Assembly (NCBI GenBank): GCA_002917075.1
Contig: NTMA01000058.1
Span: 186,001 to 250,000, forward strand
Length of the DNA: 64,000 bases
Direction of reading: 5' to 3'
Source: Hawksworthiomyces lignivorus
Lineage: Eukaryota; Ascomycota; Sordariomycetes; Ophiostomatales; Ophiostomataceae
Shown here: one piece after another, positions 45,555 through 57,281 of the stretch
How positions within the stretch are numbered: the stretch's first letter is position 1
How the letters are laid out: every line of letters begins with the position of its first letter
Notes under the pieces: model-generated
The model's input: the letters and a program-made list of their open reading frames with translations, nothing else
Told to the model about the DNA's origin: nothing
The model's database searches: none
Program-made: the position numbers and the translations under genes

Positions 45555-46987
45555 GGTAGATGATGGCTTTGGTCTGGGAAAATAAAATGGTTAAAGACAT
45601 GGAAGAAGCAGGATACGCTCAGGTCAGTGTGTAAATTAAATGAAGAGAGAGAGAAAATACTGTTCGAAATATGAGATTAAAATAAAGAATTAAAAAGGTC
45701 GGCATATGCGAACCGGACGCTTTCGGAAGCCAGAGGCCGCAGAATGAATAATGGGTAGTGAAAGACTCAGTAGATGGAAGCAAGAGAAAAATAAAAATGG
45801 AAGGGAAAATAAGAGGAAAGACAAACACAAGAGAGATTAAAATGTCTTGCTTATTATAGAAGCGAACAATTGCACAGCCTTTTTTACTGTTGGCAATCCT
45901 CTTTACCAAGAAACTCTATCTCATATTAAAACCGCTCCAACAAAATAGAGAAGTAGTAAAACAGAGACTGCATATACGTAGATGATAAATGGCAGCCGTG
46001 CAATAGACGTTTGACAGAAAGAAAAGGCAAAAGGATGAAAGAAAGGCCGAAGGGCAAGAGGAAATAAGAATAAAGTAAAGAGAGCGGCCGCTCTTATACT
46101 AGGCCACCATCCCGGTGTGCTGCGCCGCCAACGTTTCTTCCAAACGATCACAACGGCGCTGGTTATCGTGCCTTGTTTACCCCGGATTAGCCCCTGCATT
46201 GGCCCCTCCATTGTAAGCTGCTGCTCTTCGATGCACCGATGCCAAGATCATCACCTTACCCATCATTCCGGGTAAGAGCAGCGGTTAAAGGCGACGGCGC
46301 GCAAAGATGAAGAGGGTTATTTGTCGTGGTTATGCCGTTATGTCTGTTGGTCCCTTACGTAAAGGACCTGTGGCAACACTCGCCAGAAATGATTGTCGAT
46401 ATAGTAGCGGCGCAGACATATATTCCAAACACCCCTGAAAAGGGGATCATACATCTGTTGGCACATAAATTGAGAGGACTTCTAGTTCAGAATAAGCTTA
46501 AATTCTCTTCCTTGAGCTGTTAAGCTGTTGTGCGGTTTTGTTGGTTGTCTAAATTTGTGCCGTCGATGTGTTTCCCATCGGTGTTGGACTGGATGACAAG
46601 AGAGGCACATGAGAGTGTTCATATATCCTATAATTTTGCGCTGCCCGAGGATGGCACAGTATAAGAGGGGAGGGGGGGTGATGAGGAAGAATGCCTTGCC
46701 AAGAGCGACGATGACAACAACAACTAAGGACAATGAGTCTAGAAACTAGAAGAACGGAAATGTATGCTTGGTGAAGTAAAGACGAGGCTTGCATCAAGTG
46801 ATGCTCTAACAGTTCTCTATAAGAGTTCTGGCATCAGACTCATCTAGTCGAGACAAAGTGAACATGTACAAACTGCCTTCGACACCTTCCTGTTCCTCTG
46901 CTTCTTATTCTCTCGCTGTGACTTCGTCACCTACAAATATAGGTACACTTCTGGCATCTTCCCAAGAGCCGGATTATTGCGTTGATT
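45555..46987. other. Divergent intergenic region
   Basis: About 1.4 kb between the GPI-like protein and the LysM protein, transcribed away from each other. Purine-rich segments occur (45780-45840). No supported gene. Confidence 0.55.
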
Positions 46988-47817
46988 ATGGGTCTCACAG
47001 CTTGTGCTTTTGCCCTAGCAGCGCTTCTGCAGCTGCTGGATGCCCGCGTGTTGACACCACGCCAGTCCGTGTCTTGCCAATTTCATATTGTCGCTAGCAC
47101 CACCGACACGTGCAGCTCCCTTGCTACAGACTGGAATCTCATTCTCGAAGACTTTGTGAAAATCAACCCGGGCGTCCAGTGCCCAAAGCTGGTCACTGGC
47201 CAGCAGTACTGCGTGGTTGGGTCAGTCGTGGGGGCTCCGAGTACCACCAGCGCTGGTGCAAAGCCGACGTCTTCCTCAGCCACGCCGGTGGCTCCGTCGA
47301 CAACTACGGCTGTGGCACCACCCAGTCGGCCTACACAGTCTGGTCTTGCCTCGAACTGCGACAAGTTCCACAAAGTCGTGGCCGGTGACACCTGCGATGC
47401 TATCGAGGAGGCCAACAGCATCTCCGAAGAGGAGTTCGGTGCTTGGAACCCAGCGATTAATTCGGGTATACTTTATCTTTCTCCTATAGCTGCTGTTTTC
47501 TCCGTAGTGTTCTCTTCTCTCCCCGACTAATAGTGTGGACAGAGTGTACCAACCTTTGGAAGGACTACGATGTCTGTGTCCACGTTCCTGGCGCCCAGCC
47601 TGTGCCTCCTCGGCCCACTCCGACCGGTCCCCAGCCGCAGATGCCTAGTACTGTCAGCAACTGCAAGTCCTACTACAAAGTTGATGGCTCCATGGCGTGT
47701 TACGACATTGAAAAGGCTTTTGGTATTTCTACAGAACAGTTTCAGCAGTGGAACCCAGCCGTTGATGCTTCGTGTAGCAATTTGTGGAAAGATTACTACG
47801 TCTGTGTTGGGGTTTAG
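46988..47817 (+). CDS. Secreted three-LysM protein (effector-like)
   Basis: Two exons, 46988-47465 and 47543-47817, give 250 residues. The signal peptide ends near residue 20. LysM domain 1 lies at about 30-78 (CQFHIVASTTDTCSSL to QQYCVVG). A Ser/Thr/Pro linker follows. LysM 2 (about 124-175) is split by the 77-nt intron, which joins WNPAINS to ECTNLWKDYDVCVHV. LysM 3 lies at about 195-249 and ends YYVCVGV. LysM folds bind chitin oligomers. Small secreted multi-LysM proteins without a catalytic domain typically shield hyphal walls from chitinases or sequester chitin fragments from host receptors. Placement beside a LysM-bearing chitinase fits the frequent pairing of such genes in fungi. The start is the ATG that opens directly into the signal peptide. 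Confidence 0.88.
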
Positions 47818-48075
47818 GCTAAGCGGGCGCTGATTTGGGAAATATGGGAAACACTGAGAGTTTCTTTTTTCAGTTATAAATAACGGGCTTGGAGCGTGTC
47901 AAATGCCGAAAGTTTTTTTTTTAAGAGATTATAGCGGGAGACTGCATATTGAAAGCGCTGGATGGCAGGCAGCTGAATACAACCAACAAGTAACTGAGGT
48001 AAAAGTGTTGAAATATGGATAATGCGTCTTGTAGCGTGTGCAATTGTGATGTCTTCCTTTGCCATGCCGTATTTT

Positions 48076-50282
48076 TCATCTTGCTGGCTCTGCATTGAAC
48101 CCTATATCTTCAAATAAGGGATCCCAAGGGAAAACAGGTAACATAGCAAAGAGGTCATCCATTTCGATGTCATCAAGCGCAAGCCCTGTGTCTTCTGCTA
48201 GAGCCGGCCCCTCTCCAAAGGCCACGGTGTTAGGTTCGGTGAGGTCTGCATCTTGTCCTGTAGCGGCTTCATCGGTCATGTCAGGTCGATGAAACCACAA
48301 TCGCTGCAGAAGTTTAGAATACCGTGAAGCAATGTGGTTTTCGTCGACGGCAGCCAAAGACAAGGCCGAGATGAATCGCTTCATGAGTGCAGCTACGTCG
48401 CCGAGCTTGTTAGCTGAGATGACCCCGGCAGCGTGGGCCTTGAAGAGAAAGACCGAAGAGTGGATCTCATATCTGTGTGTGTAAGTGACCATACTCAGAA
48501 ATGAAGAAGGGGGTCGGCACATATTCATACAAGTAGAAGCGGATGGGCATATAACGCAGATGCCTCTCTGGGTCGAAGTCGGTCGTGGCAATAGACAGCA
48601 AAGACTCCGCCGCAGCAACGGCCTCGTAGATGTGACGAGCATCGGGACTGGCCATAGCCGTGTCAGGGAAGCTGATCTCATGGGTCGGGCGTCGTGGTTT
48701 ATCGCTAGATGCCTGTGGTCGAGACGCTCTGTATAGAACGGCCTGAAACGCAAAGGCATAGACGTAGAGTCGTAGGTATTCTTGCATCAGCGTCAGGCAG
48801 CTGCGCAGATATGGCGAAACGGAAATGGACCGCCAGACGCTTTGCCAGGCCAACAAAGCATGATGTGTATCATCGACGTATTTGCTGTAATCACCACGCA
48901 CCATCAATTCGGCCGTACGCGATCGCGATGCGTATAGAATGTCGTGAACATTGCCAAACAGCGTTGTCAGCTCAATCTGGGCCTGCATCCATGATGCTGT
49001 GTCTTCGTCCGTTGGCAAGCGTGGTTGCAGCGATGGAAAGTCTTGAGCCGTAAATCTCACCGACAACGACGGGCCGCGGCACCAGAAGGCCTGGCCCATA
49101 CGGATAGAGATTTGTCGGTCGAGAAGATAAGTGACTGGCTATCAGCTTAATATCCATTTGGAAAGCACGAGAAGGGACGAAAGAAGTGAAAACTTACATG
49201 TCCATGCGAGGCGTTTCCGTTGTAGGATGGGGTCGTTTTCATTCTCAGAGCTCTTAAAGGAGCTGTCTTCCAAACGCAGCCGGTAAGCCAGTCGTACAGC
49301 GAGCCCGATGATCGACCACGCAGCGTCCTCATCTACGTCTTCGGTGCTTGTTTGTCCATGACCATGAACTGTCCACTCGCCCAACAGTAGCAAACCCTCT
49401 ACGCAGCCCACAGTTCGGGTGCTTGGCCGGCCAAGGACTACGCCGAGAATGCACTGTCGCATATGGTTCCAGACTTCTGTGCTCACAGTTGTGAGATCAG
49501 CTCGGTTTCGCAAGGCGGTAACAAGAATAGCTGTAACCAGAAATGGCTCATCCCGGATGCTGTTAAGGACGCGGCGAGGATCGAGTATGTGAGGTGGTAC
49601 AATAGGCAGGAAGTGGTGATATGTCGTAGCGTAGCTGTGAAATTAGTGAACCGTTTAATATTTACAAGTATGGCCTATAAAGCTTACAGTTCTAGCAGCT
49701 CAACTATTAATTCGGGGCTGATAATATTATCAATGAGCGGAGGATACTCCGGGAGCACATCATCAGGACCAGGTACATTGGCATCCGCCGTGTGTATCTC
49801 CCGTCCGTCGACGACTTGAAGCGCCCCACACTGTCTAGCAGGCTTTTGGGAGCTTTGGATGTCGTATACGTCTGTTTTGGATACCTTCTTATGGCCTTGT
49901 CCGGCTGCATTTGCCAGTATGAGTAGTGCATCGGACGGATTCTGGAGGCTGTCGTGGACAGCTTCAGCCGGTGAAGTCGCATCATCCTTCCTTGCTAGTG
50001 TTAATGTAGCGAATGGAAGAGTGGATTCGAGGGTCTTCTTTGGCCGCCGAAAGCACGAGTAGTTTCCGCCGCGCCGTGAACTAGCCAAGACGCACTCCGC
50101 TCCCTCTCGATGGCATTTGGCGCAGGGAGGACGACCGGGATCGCCGTGGCTTTGCCTGTGCTTGTTAGTCGCATGTGGTGTCGTGACAATGATAGTGGCA
50201 GATCCTACAGGTCACAGCGCGTCTTGCGAGAACGGCACCGTATGCAAGCACGATATTGACGAAGTCCTTGGCCTCTTGTCAT
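48076..50282 (-). CDS. Zn2Cys6 transcription factor, candidate regulator of the adjacent cluster
   Basis: Predicted nuclear regulator of 659 residues. Five exons: 50282-50209, 50155-49688, 49634-49198, 49134-48531 and 48472-48076; introns are 53, 53, 63 and 58 nt with matching phases. The short first exon encodes a start at MTRGQGLRQY and the first half of the zinc cluster (CIRCRSRKTRCD). Exon 2 adds QSHGDPGRPPCAKCHREGAE followed by the last Cys, with a 12-residue spacer between the third and fourth Cys. The middle region matches Fungal_trans-type domains, including LAWTFTYLLDRQISIRMGQA across a junction. The C-terminus is acidic (LALDDIEMDDLF), suggesting an activation domain. It shares a 343-bp promoter with the divergent oxygenase gene at 50626, and two transporters and a sulfatase follow. 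Confidence 0.87.
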
Positions 50283-50625
50283 ATTGTATTTAGCCAGGAA
50301 AGGAATCAAATTGAATAGTCAAGGGCTACCTCTGGGTCCACTGCTCCGAAGCGGACGAGAGAGTGTGAGGTTGTAGACGGCTATTGGAGCTTGTGAGGGG
50401 GTCTGCTGAGGGCTGTAGACGGTTATAGACGCTTACGGGACCCACATCAAGCTCTGGCTTCCAAAAGTCGGCTATGGACGGACGTAGACAGTCGACTTAG
50501 CCCGGAATTCACGCCGTATGCTCGGCAGGTTTATAAAAATGGCAACTGGGAAACTGCCGATTGCTTGTGCAACTCTTTCACAATCACCTCCCTTGCTTAT
50601 CAGCTCTGAAATTGCCTAATACGCC
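50283..50625. promoter_or_regulatory. Bidirectional promoter with repeated CGG-containing motifs
   Basis: The only DNA between the start codons of the Zn2Cys6 factor and the divergent oxygenase. It holds two near-identical 13-bp sites TGTAGACGG(C/T)TAT at 50372-50384 and 50414-50426, a shorter GTCGGCTAT at 50467-50475, and CCGAAGCGG at 50346-50354. CGG triplets are the usual half-sites of Zn2Cys6 proteins, so binding by the neighbouring factor is a reasonable inference. Confidence 0.55.
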
Positions 50626-51799
50626 ATGGCTTCCGGTCTTCTTGAATCCCTGCTTGTGCAAGCTGCTATTCCAGAATCCACCCCTACTGCAGGCGATGAA
50701 TATGGCCTTTACTACCCAGCAGATCCCCAGATGCTGCAGCTGGAGTCCAATTTTGGTCCAATGGACCCAGCCACTATCGGATACCTCCAGCCAACCTCTG
50801 TGAATACACCAATGGACATTATGCGAGAGCGCTATGCCAAAGACGGATACCTATTTGTACGTTCTTAGAGAGAGCGGTGTCAATTAGAAGCATTGTCAGA
50901 CTAACGTGGTAAGGTAAAACAATGCATCCCACGAGAAGAGTCCCTCCGATGCCGTGAGGCCTACTTCCAGCACATGGCGCCAAGCGGGTTGCTTAAGGAG
51001 GGAACCGCTCCTGTCGACGGTATCTTTTCGTACAAAGATAGTAAAAAGTACCTGCCCCCAGGAAATTTGCGCCGGCTATTTGGGCTCAAAGGCGACGTCG
51101 AAAGCGACCGGTACTTGGAGCTGATGATCTTTGCGCACGAAGCGCCATTTTACCTCGACTTTTGCGCTAGCAAGGCGCTGCGCGACTTTGTTAGCCGCTT
51201 CACCGGCTGGCCGCGGCCACACATGCTGCAGCGGACAATGCTGCGAGCATTCGTTCCGGGGAGCGAGCTGACACCCGTGCACTTTGACCAGATGTATCTC
51301 CGTGGGGGTCCACCGACGAGCCTAACGGCATGGGTGCCCATCGGCGGCGTGTCATTTGAGGGCGGCGGCCTGATGTACTTGGAAGATTCGACGGATATCG
51401 GCCAAGCCACGGAGGCTGCATTTGCAGCTAACGCGCAGAATTTGAGCGATGAGGAGCGCGTCAGTGCCTTCAATAAGAACATGAACGACGGCGGGTTTCT
51501 TAGTCGGGATACGGTGGCTTATGGCAAGCAGGCGGGCCGCAAGTGGCTGGTGGCAGAGTATGAACCCGGCGACGTCATCTTCCACAACCCGTGGATGGTA
51601 CATGCCAGTTGTAAGAACAAGGATCCAGAGGGCCATATCCGTCTTGCGACTGACCTTCGGTTTGTGGACCCGGAAAAGCCATATGACAAGGTATGTTCAC
51701 TTCTTATTTACCCATTGTCGTCCTCCAGCTTTGATGCACCAGCTGACAATAGCTAAACAGCGCTGGATGAAAGTCTATCGGCCACTTGACGGATTGTAA
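50626..51799 (+). CDS. Phytanoyl-CoA dioxygenase (PhyH)-like Fe(II)/2-oxoglutarate oxygenase
   Basis: Non-haem iron oxygenase of 348 residues that would couple 2-oxoglutarate decarboxylation to hydroxylation of an organic substrate. Exons are 50626-50856, 50914-51690 and 51761-51799; introns of 57 and 70 nt are phase 0. The first junction gives DGYLFVKQCIPREE. The iron site is visible as H-x-D in TPVHFDQMYLRGG and a distal His in HNPWMVHASCKN, with the 2-oxoglutarate-binding Arg in GHIRLATDLRF. The last exon encodes only RWMKVYRPLDGL. There is no signal peptide, so it is likely cytosolic or peroxisomal, but no clear peroxisomal signal is present at the end. It is divergent from the transcription factor and upstream of a transporter. 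The substrate is unknown. Confidence 0.87.
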
Positions 51800-52236
51800 A
51801 AAGACATTCCGTATATAATTAGAATAATGCAATAAGTTCATAATATCATAAATAGTACGGTCCCTGAAGAGTGACATTGCTACGCTAGTACCACGCCCTG
51901 ACTGGGCCTCAATCTTTCTTTCTATCCGTGAAGTAGATTGACCACCATGAATGCCTTATTTGCGCCTTATTCTAGCACATGATATTTTGGTTCTCTATTC
52001 TCACGGTTGTCGGCCTTGAGCCGTTATCCCCAGATCTTTAGCGCTCTCCCCCACATCCCCACACACTCGGTATGTACCCCAGATGGTAATGTGGAGAAGT
52101 CCACATCTCCACGCCTACCATTCTCCGTCTATTGCCGTCTATTAGCTGTATAAATTCCTCACGAGAGTAAAGTCCATCAGAAAGTATGCAGGCGAAGATC
52201 CATTTACCTCTGATAGCAAACACATAGTTGCCCATT
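51800..52236. other. Intergenic region upstream of first sugar-porter gene
   Basis: Spacer of 437 bases between tandem genes. No supported coding sequence; it should include the transporter promoter. Confidence 0.6.
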
Positions 52237-54080
52237 ATGTTCCTTCAGCGCCTCATCCGCAACGAGGCCGCTCGCAATGATCCTCCAGAGATCTACAACC
52301 TACGGACGGTCCTCATTAGCCTGGTGGTACGTCGAAGACCATGTACATATTACTTAGCAAATGCTGAACCATTTAGGCTTGTGGAGGGTCGCTTCTCTTC
52401 GGTATGGACATGGGTATAATTGGCGGCGTCTTGACCATGGAGCCCTTTGAAAAGTACGGCCTTACTTAAGTAGAGATGCACCTTCTGGTTCACTAACTCC
52501 TGCCAGAAAGTATGGCCTTGACACGGCCTCTGCAACTGATCGAGCCAATCTCTCCTCCAACATTGTCTCAGTAATCCAGGCAGGGGCTTTTGCAGGCTGT
52601 ATTGTCGCCATGTGGTTGGCCGATCGTATCGGTCGTCGCTTGTCGCTCATCTGGTCGTCAATTCTTGTTTTTATCGGCGTCAGTATGCAGGCAGCTGCTT
52701 CCGGCCATATCGCTGCTATATATGTCGGCCGCTTCGTTACTGGAGTAGCTATCGGTATTGCCTCGACGGTCAATCCGCTCTATGTGTCCGAAAATGCGCC
52801 CCGAGGCATACGGGGTTTATTAACAGGTTGTTATCAGCTCACTTTGGTTACGGGCTTGACTGTAAGACACTGGGAACCGTATCTACATTGTGAACTAGCA
52901 AAGTTGCTGATTGGCTTTTTCAGCTAGCCTTTTGGATCAATTACGGGTGCTCATTGCACCTTAGTGGACCCGCCCAATACATCATCCCTTTAGCACTGCA
53001 GGCCCTGCCTGCAATCATACTCTTTGTAGGGATGTTGCTGGCGAATGAGTCGCCGCGTTACCTAGCCATGAAGACACCAGACAAGGCACTCGCTGTACTA
53101 GCGAAGCTTCGAGGACTCCCCACTGACCATCCCTACATACAGAACGAGATGGCCGCCATTAACCTGCAGCTGGAGACAGAAAGATCTCTTGCAGCTGGCA
53201 CATCTGGCTACAAGTTACTCAAGGAAGCATTTACTGTTCGGTCATACCGGCGCCGAACCTTTCTCTGTATTCTTGTAATGATGTGGAGCAACTTAACAGG
53301 TACAAATTCAATGACTTACTACAGTCCTACTATCTTTCAGAGCATTGGCCTCTCGGGTACGGAATCCACCCTTTTTGCCACAGGTATTTACGGTATTGTT
53401 AAAATGGTATCCTGTTTTATTTTCATCACATTGGTGTCCGACTCTCTTGGGAGACGGAGAAGTCTCCTTTGGACGGGAATTGTACAGGGCTTATCCCTAT
53501 TTTATGTTGGTTTCTACATACGCTTCGATCCCCCCCGTGGAGGTAGTCAATCAGCAGCTGGTTATGTGGCTCTCGTAGCCATATATATCTTTGCAGCTGT
53601 ATATCAGTTCGGCTGGGGACCAGTAGTCTGGACATATTGCTCAGTACGTTCCATATCACTACACTAGACTGAGTCGTTTTATGAGCTAACCACACGCTGA
53701 ATAGGAAGTTCCGGCTGCGCGCATGCGACCTCTGCAGATGGGCATGGCGACAGCCAGCCAGTGGCTCTTTAATTTTGTTGTAGCCAAGAGCACTCCCAGC
53801 ATGTTTGCAACGCTAGGTGCAAAGGGTTTTGGCACCTACTTCTTGTACGGTTCCTTCTGTTTTGTCATGGTTGTTTACGCCTGGTACTTTATTCCTGAGA
53901 CGAAAGGTAAGTCAGTCCCTGACCACGCACGTATCTTGCTCTCGTTAATGATAAATAGGCTTGGCTCTGGAAGACATGGACGAGCTGTTCGCGCAAGATA
54001 ATATCCGAGCCAAATTTGTACCTATGCAAATCGTCGACGTGGATGTGAAGGGCGAAACGAAGCACGCCGAACATGTATGA
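52237..54080 (+). CDS. MFS sugar-porter family transporter
   Basis: Plasma-membrane proton-coupled uptake transporter of 521 residues. Six exons: 52237-52326, 52377-52453, 52507-52861, 52924-53643, 53705-53906 and 53959-54080; introns are 50-62 nt and all phases agree. Family motifs are in order: [15 protein letters not shown] in helix 1, [12 protein letters not shown] in loop 2-3, [10 protein letters not shown] after helix 6, [11 protein letters not shown] in loop 8-9 and [16 protein letters not shown] at the end. The overall length equals that of typical fungal hexose, quinate or glycerol porters. The substrate cannot be read from motifs. It lies in the TF-oxygenase-transporter-sulfatase block, next to a second porter in tail-to-tail orientation (210 bases apart). 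Confidence 0.88.
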
Positions 54081-54290
54081 ATGATAGCGCTTCTGTATTT
54101 GGGCCTATTCGTTTTATGCCTAATTTTACTGTGTTTGTTCTTCGCCTCGGCAAGAGTTTGTCTATTATTCACGTAAAAGCCTTCACAATATTACTTAACC
54201 TAGGTAGGAATAATAAATTTTGGCCCTTCTTGAATAAGAATGTATAAATTAATGCCAAAACTTCAGTCATTTAGAATCTAGATATCGAAA

Positions 54291-56272
54291 CTAAGCATGG
54301 ACGTTTTCCTGTTGAGCCACCTCGGACTTCTCGGTCGACGCCAGTCCCGTCTGCACCTTCTGGTTGATCGCTTCGATATCTATGGCCGTGCTAGCATTGT
54401 TGAAAACTGGTAAAATTGATGTTAGTGAGACAAGATGGTACTGGCTAAGGCCACAAGAATAAGCAAGAGAAACGCACCAGCTTCCATTTCTTCCAGAGCT
54501 TTGCCCTTGGTTTCCTTGATAAAGAACCAAGAAAATACAACCAGTGACCAGTTGAAGATGCAGAACATAAGGAACGCCCGCCAGCCAAGGTTCTTGACAG
54601 CATAAGGTGTGATTTGAGAAAAGACGAAGTTGAAGAGCCACTGTGTGGCGGTGCCGATGGCGACACCAGGTTCTCGAATTCTCGATGGTAAGATCTCGGC
54701 CATGTAAAGCCAAGGAACGGGTCCCCACGACATGTTGTACGCCACTAAGACTATGTGAGCCAATGCCATGTGAAGAGTGGAGATTCGATATACAAAATTT
54801 CACTCACTTGCTTCAAGGTAAATCATTACAATAGCTGCGACGGATGTACTGGCAATCGGCCCGGTAGAGTGCGGTGGATGCGTTTCAACAATGAGCGCCA
54901 CGATCAACATAAAAGCGCCCATAGCAAACGAGCCGCATATGAGTGCCCAGCGTCTGCCAATCCGCTCGATGAGGAACAGAACGAAGATACCACAAGCGAC
55001 AACCTTTGCGATGCCGAAAAAACCGCTGAAGAAGAGATTGTTGCTGCCAGCTCCAACGGCAGTGAAAACCTGCGGTGCATCTGTAGAAAAACTTAGTAAA
55101 CATCAACTCCCGCACACGACGAGAAAAATCAAGTGCCTGAGTTCTTACAATATGCCAGAGAAGTATTTCCCGTGAGTTGTACCCCTATTTGCCTTTTGTC
55201 AGTGCCTGCTCGTTACCCACATGCTGAAGTTCAAGGGAGGACCTACCGATCTGAATTGCAATGATCAACACAATGCGCCAACGGTTGACTGGCATCCAAA
55301 GCTCTTTGCGCGTGTAACCTTCGCTCACGCGTTCTTCTTCCTCGATACCAGCTAATATTTGTTCGAATCTGCGATTTAGGCAGGTGTAAGTGAAATGATT
55401 CCTTCAAGGAGCATCGCAAGATATTCATGGTGTCACATACTCTTCTCGAACCTCCACTCGGTCTCCACCACGAACCCAGATCAGAGACTCCAAGGCCTCG
55501 TCGTGCCGCCGCTTCATCGCAAGCCATCGTGGACTCTCCTTGGTAAGAAACATTCCGAGACCAAGAACGGCGCCAGGAACTAGCTGCAATCCGACTGGGA
55601 TCTGCCACTGTCGGGCGCTTGTTTTCGGAACGTGGAGGCTCACGCCGTAGTCGACCCAGTAGCTGAACATGACACCGAGGGTGAAGAAAAATTGAAACAT
55701 CGAACCCAGCTTGCCTCGGATCTCTTTCGGTGCCATCTCTGCCGTGAAAAGTGGCGTCAAGACGGTTCCGAAGCCCACGCCTACACCGGATATCACTCTA
55801 GCAGCATAGAAGGCGCCAAGAGAGTGAGTGTTGATAACCTGCAAGATTGCACCGATGCAAAAGATGCAGGACGCGAGCACGATGGACCACCGGCGGCCAT
55901 AACGAGCGGTAAAGGGATATATAAAGAAACATGCAAAAAAAGCTATCGGCCAGTCAGGCTTTCTATTAGCAAACGGCTGAAACCAAAGGATTCTGCCCTT
56001 TCTCTATTTTTTTGGTTTATATTTTTATTTTTATTTTTTTCCCCTTTTTCTTTTTCCTTTTTTGGAATATCAAAGAACATACCTCCGGCCTGGAGCAAGC
56101 TCGTCGAATTTGAGGCAACACTAGTGTTACCATTCGTGCCAAAATCTGCAGCAAAGGAAGGCAAAGTCAAAATGCCACCGATAATGCCCGTATCATAAGC
56201 GAAGAGAAACGAGGCCATACAGGCCAGGGCGGTGATATACCATGCCCTGTAGTGATGAGAGAATTTCGACAT
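54291..56272 (-). CDS. Second MFS sugar-porter family transporter
   Basis: Plasma-membrane transporter of 503 residues in seven exons: 56272-56083, 55942-55441, 55368-55247, 55184-55149 (36 nt), 55080-54808, 54750-54478 and 54406-54291; introns are 57-140 nt with consistent phases. Motifs: LFAYDTGIIGGILTLPSF in helix 1, FTARYGRRWSIVL, KESPRWLAMKRRHDEAL, the GNTSLAYYAPQVF helix-7 region formed across two junctions, LIERIGRRWALI and FIKETKGKALEEM. It is clearly related to, but not a recent duplicate of, the porter at 52237. The largest intron (55943-56082) is rich in A and T runs. It is divergent from the sulfatase gene across about 1 kb, suggesting shared control. Confidence 0.88.
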
Positions 56273-57281
56273 CTTTAGCGTGGTGAGATATCATAAAGCG
56301 AGACGCGCAAAAAAAGGCTTCTTAATCGAATAAGTGCCGCGATGCAAGTATGCAGGTGAAGATTCAATCAGGCTTAACTCTCGAGATGGCCAAGCGGCCT
56401 TGAGACACTATATAGAAAATAACATAGCAGTTTGAAAATTTCCAGCTTGTCAGCAGCATCGGGCCACATGAAATGACTTGTCGTTCGAACAGATAATTCG
56501 TTCAACAACAGAAGAATAAGCTTAGCTTTCCCCGCGCTATCTGTCACAGCTGGTGAGATTCTCCAGGTTTACGGTAATGTGAGAGGCGTTTGTTCCCACC
56601 ACTTGCATACGCCTTCGCCAAGTTCGGTAGAATGGCCCTAACTAGCTTTTTCTCATTTCACTTCACACTAACCAATCTCATCCCCCGACCGACATCCGAG
56701 TGGTACATGAAAAAAGAGGAAATGTGGAGAGACTCTAGAATGCATGGATGATGAATCGGTGTACAATGGTTCATCCTAATTCAGCTGATACAATGACAAT
56801 ATGGTGTCAAGCCTCAAGGAGAAAAGGAAGACTGACACTCATTCTCTACTAAACTGAGTGGGTCTCGCTTCCGTCTTTTCTATTTTCGGTATATCCGACC
56901 GAGCCGCGACACTATCACGTATAGAGACAGCCGACCGTGTTCCAGCATTGTGAAGCTCGTTTCGAGGCCTGGTTGACAAAGCTTTCACGACTAATGCTCA
57001 ATGTGGGTAGTCAAGACAGGTTGCGAAGATCGGATACCGAAACACGTCTGCTCTGTCACGCGAGTAAGGTCAAGATAGCTAACTTCATCGTGACAATATT
57101 CAACTTTAGTTTTAGTTCTAGTTTTTTTTTTTCTCTCTTCAATATTTTCAGCTATAATGAGTAAATTCGCCTTGTTCAAGTTCTAGCTGTTAACCTTGTG
57201 TTTGGTTGAATCTTTTCCAATTGTTGTTTCTCATAATCAATCGTAAACACATTTCTGTCTCTGGTTTAGAAAGATTGTGCC
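56273..57281. promoter_or_regulatory. Divergent intergenic region between sugar porter and sulfatase
   Basis: About 1 kb between two start codons on opposite strands. No gene is supported. It should contain both promoters; no specific operator was recognised. Confidence 0.5.
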
